Shown here piece after piece: positions 7,716 to 12,720 of a stretch of DNA of 12,720 nt. Source of the stretch: Thauera sp. (GTDB taxonomy: Bacteria > Pseudomonadota > Gammaproteobacteria > Burkholderiales > Rhodocyclaceae); assembly GCA_023150215.1 (NCBI GenBank), contig JAKLLJ010000064.1:1-12720 (forward strand). The letters are read 5' to 3'. Numbering within the stretch: position 1 is the stretch's first letter; every line of letters starts with the position of its first letter. The notes below the pieces were generated by a model. That model saw only the letters and a list, made by a program, of their open reading frames with translations. It ran no database searches and was not told the DNA's origin. A program made the position numbers and the translations under genes.

Positions 7716-7766
7716 GTATTTGGACTGCCGCGCGCCGCCCGGGTGCTACCGGCGCACGCGAAATAC
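7716..7766 (-). other. Imperfect hairpin in the iscS-iscU spacer
   Basis: Outer arms GTATTT (7716-7721) and AAATAC (7761-7766) are perfect complements. Inside them a GC stem, GCGCC (7732-7736) with GGCGC (7751-7755), pairs around a loop of about 14 nt. It lies 24 nt past the iscS stop in an operon whose other gaps are mostly below 30 nt. A role in mRNA processing or in setting iscS versus iscU output is possible but is inference; GC-rich spacers form such stems by chance. Confidence 0.35.
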
Positions 7767-7789
7767 CTGTTTTCGGTTCTGCCGCCTGC

Positions 7790-9001
7790 TCAGTGCGCGG
7801 CCCACTGCACGGTGTCGAGGTCGACGCCGTCCTTGAACATCTCCCACAGCGGCGAGAGCTCGCGCAGCTTGCCGATCTTGTCGTGGAGCAGCTTGATCGT
7901 GTAGTCGATTTCTTCTTCGGTGGTGAAGCGGCCGATGGTGAAGCGGATCGAACTATGTGCGAGTTCGTCGTTGCGCCCGAGCGCGCGCAACACGTAGGAC
8001 GGCTCCAGACTCGCCGAGGTACAGGCCGACCCGGACGACACCGCGATGTCCTTGACCGCCATGATCAGCGACTCGCCTTCGACATAGGCAAAGGAGATGT
8101 TCAGATTGTGCGGCACGCGCTGCGCAAGGTCGCCGTTCACATAGGTGGCCTCGATGTCGGTGAGCCCGGCGAGCAGCCGGTCGCGCAGCTTGCCGACGCG
8201 TGCGTTCTCGGCGGCCATCTCCTCGCGTGCGATGCGGAAGGACTCGCCCATGCCGACGATCTGATGCGTGGCCAGCGTGCCCGAACGCAGGCCGCGCTCG
8301 TGGCCACCGCCGTGCATCTGCGCCTCGAGACGCACGCGCGGCTTGCGGCGCACATAGAGCGCACCGATCCCCTTGGGGCCGTAGGTCTTGTGGGCGCAAA
8401 AGCTCATCAGATCGACCTTGAGCTTGTCGAGGTCGATCTCGACCTTGCCGGTCGCCTGCGCGGCATCGACATGGAACACGATGCCCTTCGCGCGGCACAA
8501 CTCGCCGATTTCGGCGATCGGCTGGACGACGCCGACCTCGTTGTTCACGAACATCACCGAAATCACGATGGTGTCGGGGCGGATCGCCGCCTTGAGCACC
8601 TCGAGATCGACCAGACCGTTCTCCTGCACATCGAGATAGGTTGCCTCGAAGCCCTCGCGTTCGAGCTCGCGCACGGTGTCGAGCACGGCCTTGTGCTCGG
8701 TCTTGACCGTGATGAGGTGCTTGCCCTTGCCTTGGTAGAAGTGCGCTGCGCCCTTGATCGCGAGGTTGTTCGACTCAGTCGCGCCCGAGGTCCAGATGAT
8801 CTCCTTGGCGTCGGCATTGACCAGTGCGGCCACCTGCTCGCGCGCATCCTCGACCGCCTTCTCGGCCTCCCAGCCGTAGGCGTGCGAGCGGCTCGCCGGA
8901 TTGCCAAAGCGCTCGGTCAACCAGGGGATCATCTTTTCCGCCACGCGCGGATCGACCGGAGTCGTCGCCGAGTAGTCGAGGTAGATGGGGAACTTCAGCA
9001 T
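7790..9001 (-). CDS. iscS: Cysteine desulfurase IscS
   Basis: IscS is the PLP-dependent homodimeric enzyme that converts L-cysteine to alanine and a protein persulfide, the sulfur source for IscU and for tRNA thiolation. With the ATG at 9001 it has 403 residues. The PLP lysine is K205 (SFCAHKTYGPKG) and the persulfide cysteine is C327 in the long mobile loop VSSGSACTSASLEPS. The C-terminal tail SPLWEMFKDGVDL and the final WAAH match the IscU/Fdx-binding tail of true IscS. A GGAGA Shine-Dalgarno 6 nt before the ATG supports this start over a GTG at 9016. It lies 58 nt after the first desulfurase gene. Confidence 0.97.
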   Translation of the reverse strand: MLKFPIYLDYSATTPVDPRVAEKMIPWLTERFGNPASRSHAYGWEAEKAVEDAREQVAALVNADAKEIIWTSGATESNNLAIKGAAHFYQGKGKHLITVKTEHKAVLDTVRELEREGFEATYLDVQENGLVDLEVLKAAIRPDTIVISVMFVNNEVGVVQPIAEIGELCRAKGIVFHVDAAQATGKVEIDLDKLKVDLMSFCAHKTYGPKGIGALYVRRKPRVRLEAQMHGGGHERGLRSGTLATHQIVGMGESFRIAREEMAAENARVGKLRDRLLAGLTDIEATYVNGDLAQRVPHNLNISFAYVEGESLIMAVKDIAVSSGSACTSASLEPSYVLRALGRNDELAHSSIRFTIGRFTTEEEIDYTIKLLHDKIGKLRELSPLWEMFKDGVDLDTVQWAAH

Positions 9002-9059
9002 TGTGTCTCTCCGCACTTTCGTTGTTCGCGAATTCGGTTGGCGGCCAGCGCGGCCGGAT

Positions 9060-10223
9060 TCAAGCCCCGATCGAGGCCAGGTTCTTCAGTTCGCCGGTGA
9101 CCCGGGCCAGGGTTTCGATGAAGCGGCGCACGTCATCCGCGCGCGTGTCACGCCCGAGGCTGACACGCACGGCAGCGCGCGCCAGGGCGGGCTCCACCCC
9201 CATCGCAAGCAGGGTGCGGGATGGCTCCGGATGGGCGCTCGAGCACGCCGAACCGCTCGCGCAGGCAAACCCTGCACGATCGAGACGGCCGACGAGCGTC
9301 TCGCCGTCGAGGTCTTCGACAGCGAAGAATACGGTGTTCGGCAAGCGCGGTGCATCCAGCGAGAAAATTCGCGCACCGATGCCCGCGAGCGCCGCGCACA
9401 GTTCGTCGCGCAGTGCCGACAAGCGCCGCGCCTCGGCCTCGCGGCGGGCCACGGCGCGCTCGCAGGCCACACCGAAGCCGACGATCGCGGCCACGTTCTC
9501 GGTCCCCGAGCGTAGCCCGCGTTCCTGCCCGCCACCTGCGATCAACGGCGACAGCTCGACACGCTTGTCCACCACCAGCGCGCCCGCACCCAGCGGACCG
9601 CCGATCTTGTGCGCCGACACGCTCATGCCGTGCACACCGAGCGCGCGGAAATCGAGCTCGGCCTTGCCCAGCGCCTGCACCGCATCGGTATGGAACCAGG
9701 CACCGGCCGCACGCGCGTCGCGCGCCAGGCCGGCGACGTCCTGCAGCACGCCGGTCTCATTATTGGCCCGCATCACCGACACCAGCTGCGGACGCATTGC
9801 GAGCATCGCCTGCCACGCCGCGACATCGATGCGACCCTGCGCATCGACCCCGATCTCGTGCAGCGTCCATCCGGCGCGCTGCAACTGGCGTGCGGGTTCG
9901 CGCACGCAGGGATGTTCGATGGCGCTCACTGCGACCACACCCGGACGCAGGTTGGCAGCAGCGCCCTTGAGGAACAGGTTGTTGGCTTCCGAGCCACCGC
10001 TGGTGAACAGCACCTCGGTCGCGTGCGCACCGACCGCCGCGGCCACGCGCGCACGCGCCTCGTCCACCGCCGCGCGTGCCTGGCGACCGTATTCGTGACG
10101 GCTCGACGGGTTGCCGAAGCGTGCTGGCTCGGCGGCACCGAGCCACGGCAGCATCGCTTCACGCACCGCCGGGTCGAGCGGCGTGGTCGCGTTCCAGTCG
10201 AGATAGGTGGGAGAGAACGCCAT
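9060..10223 (-). CDS. Second cysteine desulfurase in the isc operon (IscS/NifS family, class I)
   Basis: This 387-residue PLP enzyme belongs to the same family as IscS but is clearly diverged. It keeps the PLP lysine K206 (SVSAHKIGGPLG), the cofactor-site SGGSEANN and HTDAVQALGK, and the catalytic cysteine C327 in the class I loop CASGSACSSAHPEPS. It lacks the IscS C-terminal tail that contacts IscU and ferredoxin, ending instead in VTGELKNLASIGA. The ATG at 10223 gives the N-terminus MAFSPTYLDWNATTP and begins 7 nt after the iscR stop; an upstream ATG at 10250 would overlap iscR. Being between iscR and iscS, it should be under IscR control. Its sulfur acceptor is unknown. No nif genes are nearby, so it is not named nifS. 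Confidence 0.93.
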   Translation of the reverse strand: MAFSPTYLDWNATTPLDPAVREAMLPWLGAAEPARFGNPSSRHEYGRQARAAVDEARARVAAAVGAHATEVLFTSGGSEANNLFLKGAAANLRPGVVAVSAIEHPCVREPARQLQRAGWTLHEIGVDAQGRIDVAAWQAMLAMRPQLVSVMRANNETGVLQDVAGLARDARAAGAWFHTDAVQALGKAELDFRALGVHGMSVSAHKIGGPLGAGALVVDKRVELSPLIAGGGQERGLRSGTENVAAIVGFGVACERAVARREAEARRLSALRDELCAALAGIGARIFSLDAPRLPNTVFFAVEDLDGETLVGRLDRAGFACASGSACSSAHPEPSRTLLAMGVEPALARAAVRVSLGRDTRADDVRRFIETLARVTGELKNLASIGA

Positions 10224-10230
10224 CGCAGGT

Positions 10231-10713
10231 TCAGATCGCGGCAATCTCATGCACCGGCATGCGGCTGCGACGACGGATGCTCTTGATCACGGTCGTGTCC
10301 GGATCGGGCCGCACCTGTCGGCTAACCAGCGCCTCAAGGCTCACCGAGTCGAGGTAGGCGTAGATGCGCTGATTGAGGTTGGACCACAGATGATGGGTCG
10401 AGCACACGTGATCGTCGTGGCAATTTTCCTTGCCGCCGCACTGGGTCGCATCGAGCGGCTCATCCACCGCGACGATGATGTCGGCGACGGTGATGTCGGC
10501 CATCGGCCGTGCCAGGCGATAACCTCCGCCCGGCCCGCGCACGCTGCTCACCAGCTTGTGCCGGCGCAGCTTGCCGAAGAGCTGCTCGAGATAAGAGAGC
10601 GAGATGCGTTGGCGCTCGGCAATGCCTGCCAGCGTGACCGGGCCGTCACCCTGACGCGAGGCAAGGTCGATCATCGCGGTCACCGCAAACCGGCCCTTGG
10701 TCGTAAGTCGCAT
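10231..10713 (-). CDS. iscR: Fe-S-responsive Rrf2-type regulator IscR
   Basis: IscR is a DNA-binding Rrf2-family regulator that carries a [2Fe-2S] cluster and represses its own operon when clusters are plentiful. The 160-residue protein has an N-terminal winged helix (MRLTTKGRFAVTAMIDLA, then the recognition helix around ISLSYLEQLFGKLR) and the wing VRGPGGGYRL. The ligands C92, C98, C104 and H107 match the E. coli numbering exactly. The ATG at 10713 is preceded by AGGAG at 7-nt spacing, so longer in-frame starts up to 10812 are rejected; they would run into the promoter. It is the first gene of the isc operon. Confidence 0.97.
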   Translation of the reverse strand: MRLTTKGRFAVTAMIDLASRQGDGPVTLAGIAERQRISLSYLEQLFGKLRRHKLVSSVRGPGGGYRLARPMADITVADIIVAVDEPLDATQCGGKENCHDDHVCSTHHLWSNLNQRIYAYLDSVSLEALVSRQVRPDPDTTVIKSIRRRSRMPVHEIAAI

Positions 10714-10773
10714 TGCGCTCTCCTCGAAGGCATTCCAGGACATGCGGTCACCGGCAACGATCCGGCCCGTCCA

Positions 10774-10798
10774 ATATCCCATCATTTTGGTCGAGTAT
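10774..10798 (-). promoter_or_regulatory. Predicted IscR type-1 site overlapping the isc -10 box
   Basis: Read on the minus strand the 25-bp site begins ATACTCGACC and ends TGATGGGATAT. Compared by eye with the remembered E. coli type-1 consensus (ATASYYGACTR, AT-rich centre, then AGTCRRSTAT) about 20 of 25 positions agree. It overlaps the TATACT -10 element, so bound [2Fe-2S]-IscR would block RNA polymerase. Confidence 0.7.
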
Positions 10799-10822
10799 AT
10801 GTATCCCGACAAAAACGGTCAA
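10794..10822 (-). promoter_or_regulatory. Sigma70-type promoter of the isc operon
   Basis: On the minus strand TTGACC (complement of 10817-10822) and TATACT (complement of 10794-10799) are separated by exactly 17 bp. This is near the ideal sigma70 promoter and predicts a leader of about 70 nt before the iscR ATG. Both elements lie within the predicted IscR sites. Confidence 0.8.
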
Positions 10823-10826
10823 CTAA
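10801..10826 (-). promoter_or_regulatory. Second predicted IscR site overlapping the isc -35 box
   Basis: On the minus strand the element begins TTAGTTGACCG, has a T-rich centre and ends GTCGGGATAC. It keeps the TTGAC...GTCGGG halves of the type-1 pattern with about 19 of 25 matches by eye. It abuts the first site with a 2-bp gap and contains the -35 hexamer TTGACC. Two adjacent sites at iscR are also the arrangement known in E. coli. Confidence 0.6.
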
Positions 10827-10894
10827 TGGAAAGCCAGGCGCAAGGAGCCCGGCGCACGGCGCGAAAGCGCTCAGGGAACACCACCCGGCAGTGC

Positions 10895-11650
10895 TCAATC
10901 GACCATGCGGGACAAGCGCCCGGCATCGAACTCGTCACCCGGCTCCACCGCCTCGTCCAGCTTCACGCCAGCCGCCTCCAGGCGCGCGATGATCGCCTGC
11001 AGGCGGCGGTCGGTCTCGACCGAGTGATCGAGCAGCCCGTGCAGCGCCTTCGACACCGGGTCATCCATGTCGCGGGTGACGCCATAGGCGCTGAAGCCGA
11101 TCTGCTCCGCCTTCTGCTCACGCGCCGAGTCGCGCTCGGCGTCGAGGATGCGCGCCGGGTTACCCACCGCCGTCGCACCAGCCGGAACCGGCTTGACGAC
11201 CACCGCATTGGAGCCGACCTTGGCACCATCGCCCACCGTGAAACCGCCAAGCACCTTCGCGCCCGCGCCGATCACCACGCCACGACCCAGGGTCGGGTGG
11301 CGCTTGGTGCCGCGGTAGAGCGACGTGCCGCCGAGGGTGACGCCCTGGTAGATCGTGCAATCGTCACCGATCTCGGCCGTTTCGCCGATCACCACGCCCA
11401 TGCCGTGGTCGATGAACACCCGGCGACCGATCTTCGCACCAGGGTGAATCTCGATCCCGGTGAGCAGACGCCCGACGTGGCTCATGAAGCGCCCGGCCCA
11501 GAACCAGCCGCGGCGCCAGGCACCGTGCGCAGCGCGATGGAAGATGAGCGCGTGGATGCCCGGGTAACAGGTCAGCACCTCGAGCGTGGAGCGCGCGGCG
11601 GGGTCGCGCTCGCGAACGCTGGCCAGATCTTCTCGGAGGCGACTGAACAT
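10895..11650 (-). CDS. cysE: Serine O-acetyltransferase CysE
   Basis: CysE transfers acetyl from acetyl-CoA to L-serine, giving O-acetylserine, the precursor that cysteine synthase turns into cysteine. With the ATG at 11650 it has 251 residues, the short CysE/EpsC type. The N-terminal helical part (1-65, MFSRLREDLASVRERDPAAR) is followed by the left-handed beta-helix with hexapeptide repeats (66-165), including the active-site HPGAKIG and IDHGMGVVIGETAEIGDD and the acetyl-CoA region GNPARIL at 163-169. A GGGAG Shine-Dalgarno 10 nt upstream supports this start over an in-frame one at 11719, which would begin inside the predicted promoter. A cysE next to isc genes makes sense because IscS consumes cysteine. 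Confidence 0.95.
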   Translation of the reverse strand: MFSRLREDLASVRERDPAARSTLEVLTCYPGIHALIFHRAAHGAWRRGWFWAGRFMSHVGRLLTGIEIHPGAKIGRRVFIDHGMGVVIGETAEIGDDCTIYQGVTLGGTSLYRGTKRHPTLGRGVVIGAGAKVLGGFTVGDGAKVGSNAVVVKPVPAGATAVGNPARILDAERDSAREQKAEQIGFSAYGVTRDMDDPVSKALHGLLDHSVETDRRLQAIIARLEAAGVKLDEAVEPGDEFDAGRLSRMVD

Positions 11651-11718
11651 GATGGAAAAACTCCCGGGTGCACGGATGGACAAATGGCCGCTGCGCCCGA
11701 CCGAACGCGCCGCCGCCA

Positions 11719-11743
11719 ATTCCCGATAATTTTAATCGACTAT
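11719..11743 (-). promoter_or_regulatory. Predicted IscR type-1 site upstream of cysE
   Basis: On the minus strand the 25-bp element begins ATAGTCGATTAAAA and ends TTATCGGGAAT. By eye about 21 of 25 positions fit the type-1 consensus, at least as well as the two sites at iscR. It sits 69-93 nt upstream of the cysE ATG, a spacing like that at iscR, and contains a possible -10 (TAAAAT) with no good -35. It is the only AT-rich patch in this intergenic region. IscR control of cysE is inference. Confidence 0.55.
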
Positions 11744-11785
11744 AGCGCCCCGCCGAAAGCCCGCAGCGTTCGTCACGCTTCCGCC

Positions 11786-11880
11786 CTCTAGGAGCGGCAG
11801 CAGCCGCGAACACGGCGGCCGGTCAATCGACGCGCTTCCCCACCCCTGCGCCGTGTTCGCGCCTTCCGGCGCTCCTACAG
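11786..11880. repeat. Second REP-like inverted pair, diverged with compensatory changes
   Basis: Two units of the same family as the repeat at 3802-3880 face each other: 11786-11811 (CTCTAGGAGCGG start, CCGCGAAC end) and 11855-11880 in the opposite sense. The paired arms 11789-11817 and 11849-11877 agree over 8 bp at one end and 13 bp at the other, around an 8-bp mismatch. The first unit has the inner palindrome GCGGC-AGCA-GCCGC and the second GCGCC-GGAA-GGCGC, so pairing is kept although the bases differ. The pair starts 8 nt past the stop of the chimeric trmJ ORF and lies upstream of the cysE promoter. Confidence 0.75.
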
Positions 11881-11887
11881 GGCACGC

Positions 11888-12720
11888 TCAGCCGCGGCGG
11901 CGCGGGGTTTCGAAGGTGGTGAGCATGCCACGCAGCAGGGCGACCTCCTCGCGCTCCAGGCGTACCCGGTTGAACAGGCGCCGCATGCGCGGCAGCAGGC
12001 GCTTGGGGTTGGCGGGGTCGTGGAAGCCGCTGGCGGTGACCGCGCGCTCGAGGTGCGCCATGAAGCCCTCGAAGTCGGCATGGGTGGCGGGCTCGGGCTG
12101 CAAGTCGGCGGGTGCGGCGGCCTCCCCGAGCGCCGCCATGCGCAGTTCGTAGGCGAGCACCTGCACCGCCGCGCCGAGGTTCAGCGAGGAGAATTCCGCG
12201 TCGGTCGGAATGGTCACCGGCAGGCTGCACAGCGCGGCCTCCTCGTTCGTCAGCCCGCTGGTCTCGTTGCCGAACACCAGCGCGACCATGCCGTCCCGGG
12301 TGCGCCCCACCAGTTCCACCGCGGCATCGCGCGCCTGCAGGCGCGGCAGCGAGAGCTCGCGTCGGCGCGCCGTCAGCGCCGCGGAGAACACCGCGTCGGC
12401 GAGCGCCTCCTCCAGCTCCGCGAGTCGCGCCGCGTGATGCGCGCGCAACTCGGCGACGCGCGCCGCGATGCCGCGAAACGGCATGCCGTGCGACGGCAGC
12501 ACGAGCGTGTCGGTGGGAAGACCCTCGTAGGCGGAGATCGACTTCAGGAACCGGCCCAGCGGGTCGCCGTCGGGGTCGGACGACCACACGCTGACGTTGG
12601 TCGAGATGCGAGGCAGCAGCATGTCGCCCGAGATCAGGAGCCCGGCCTCGCGCGCGTGCAGCGCGGCATGCTCGGGCGAGTGGCCGTAGCCCGGGATCAC
12701 GGTCCAGTCGCGCGCGCCGA
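11888..12720 (-). CDS. Chimeric ORF: metallo-beta-lactamase-fold hydrolase joined in frame to the C-terminal part of TrmJ, 5' end outside the window
   Basis: The frame is open to the window edge; residues are counted from the GTG at 12700. Residues 1-95 are the middle of an MBL-fold hydrolase: metal-site motifs GYGHSPEH (4-11), ISGDML (23-28) and LPSHG (68-72); the HxHxDH motif would lie off the window. Residues from about 103 to 270 are TrmJ, the tRNA 2'-O-methyltransferase of position 32: the SPOUT knot motifs LVFGNETSGLTNEE (141-154) and PTDAEFSSLNLGAAVQV (165-181) and the dimerising C-terminal tail. The shared-looking join is LEEALAD (96-102). Missing are the MBL C-terminal winged-helix part and the first 70 or so TrmJ residues, including the conserved motif 1 arginine. 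Normal tRNA methylation is therefore unlikely. A real fusion, a deletion or an assembly misjoin are all possible. Confidence 0.8.
   Translation of the reverse strand, partial: GARDWTVIPGYGHSPEHAALHAREAGLLISGDMLLPRISTNVSVWSSDPDGDPLGRFLKSISAYEGLPTDTLVLPSHGMPFRGIAARVAELRAHHAARLAELEEALADAVFSAALTARRRELSLPRLQARDAAVELVGRTRDGMVALVFGNETSGLTNEEAALCSLPVTIPTDAEFSSLNLGAAVQVLAYELRMAALGEAAAPADLQPEPATHADFEGFMAHLERAVTASGFHDPANPKRLLPRMRRLFNRVRLEREEVALLRGMLTTFETPRRRG
12395..12415 (-). other. Fusion junction LEEALAD between the MBL and TrmJ parts
   Basis: These 21 bases encode the seven residues at which similarity changes from MBL hydrolase to TrmJ. E. coli TrmJ has TLDEALAG at the equivalent place (about residues 65-72), and a Leu-Glu-rich helix is also expected here in the MBL protein. 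The overlap suggests joining through short homology, either in the cell or in assembly. The exact breakpoint cannot be fixed from this sequence alone. Confidence 0.55.

Noticed and set aside
7793..9100. Long plus-strand frame opposite iscS
   Set aside because: It mirrors iscS almost end to end and shows no family motif; it is a codon-bias artefact.
9060..10223. Nitrogenase-associated nifS
   Set aside because: No nif genes are present and the neighbours are isc genes; only the general desulfurase family can be supported.
10714..10812. In-frame upstream extension of iscR
   Set aside because: It would translate through the promoter and IscR sites; the start at 10713 has a strong AGGAG and matches the family N-terminus.
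11651..11719. In-frame upstream extension of cysE
   Set aside because: The extension is not part of the CysE fold, would start at the predicted IscR box, and the ATG at 11650 has its own ribosome binding site.

Overview
The window is a gene-dense, high-GC stretch of chromosome. Its protein families and gene order point to a betaproteobacterium, most likely Rhodocyclales near Thauera/Azoarcus. That placement comes from remembered synteny and protein similarity, not from a database search. No tRNA, rRNA, CRISPR array, insertion sequence or phage gene was seen.

Left part (1-3744, plus strand): the 3' part of pilU (type IV pilus ATPase), dapE (lysine/diaminopimelate synthesis), prmB (methylates ribosomal protein uL3) and a stand-alone CheY-like receiver protein. 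Position 3744 is the end of this plus-strand run. The convergent gap at 3745-3961 contains only hairpins, including a perfect 28-bp inverted pair of a REP-like repeat.

Middle part (3962-10826, minus strand): a complete ISC iron-sulfur cluster assembly operon, transcribed in the order iscR, second cysteine desulfurase, iscS, iscU, iscA, hscB, hscA, fdx, iscX. All hallmark ligands are present: the IscR Cys3His set, IscU Cys37/63/106 and LPPVK, IscA Cys35/99/101, HscB HPD, and four ferredoxin cysteines. A very good sigma70 promoter (TTGACC, 17 bp, TATACT) precedes iscR and is overlapped by two IscR type-1-like sites, which fits the classic [2Fe-2S]-IscR autorepression circuit. The operon is unusual in encoding two full-length cysteine desulfurases in tandem.

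Right part (10895-12720, minus strand): cysE (serine acetyltransferase, first step of cysteine synthesis) has its own IscR-like box upstream, so cysteine supply may be co-regulated with Fe-S assembly. Upstream of it lie a second REP-like inverted pair and then an in-frame chimeric ORF. The chimera joins the middle of a metallo-beta-lactamase-fold hydrolase to a TrmJ tRNA methyltransferase that has lost about its first 70 residues. The join falls on a short sequence (LEEALAD) that could occur in both parents. It is either a real microhomology-mediated rearrangement or an assembly artefact near the end of the window.

No wholly new system is evident. The observations most worth checking are the chimera, the predicted cysE IscR box, the desulfurase pair and the covarying REP pairs.
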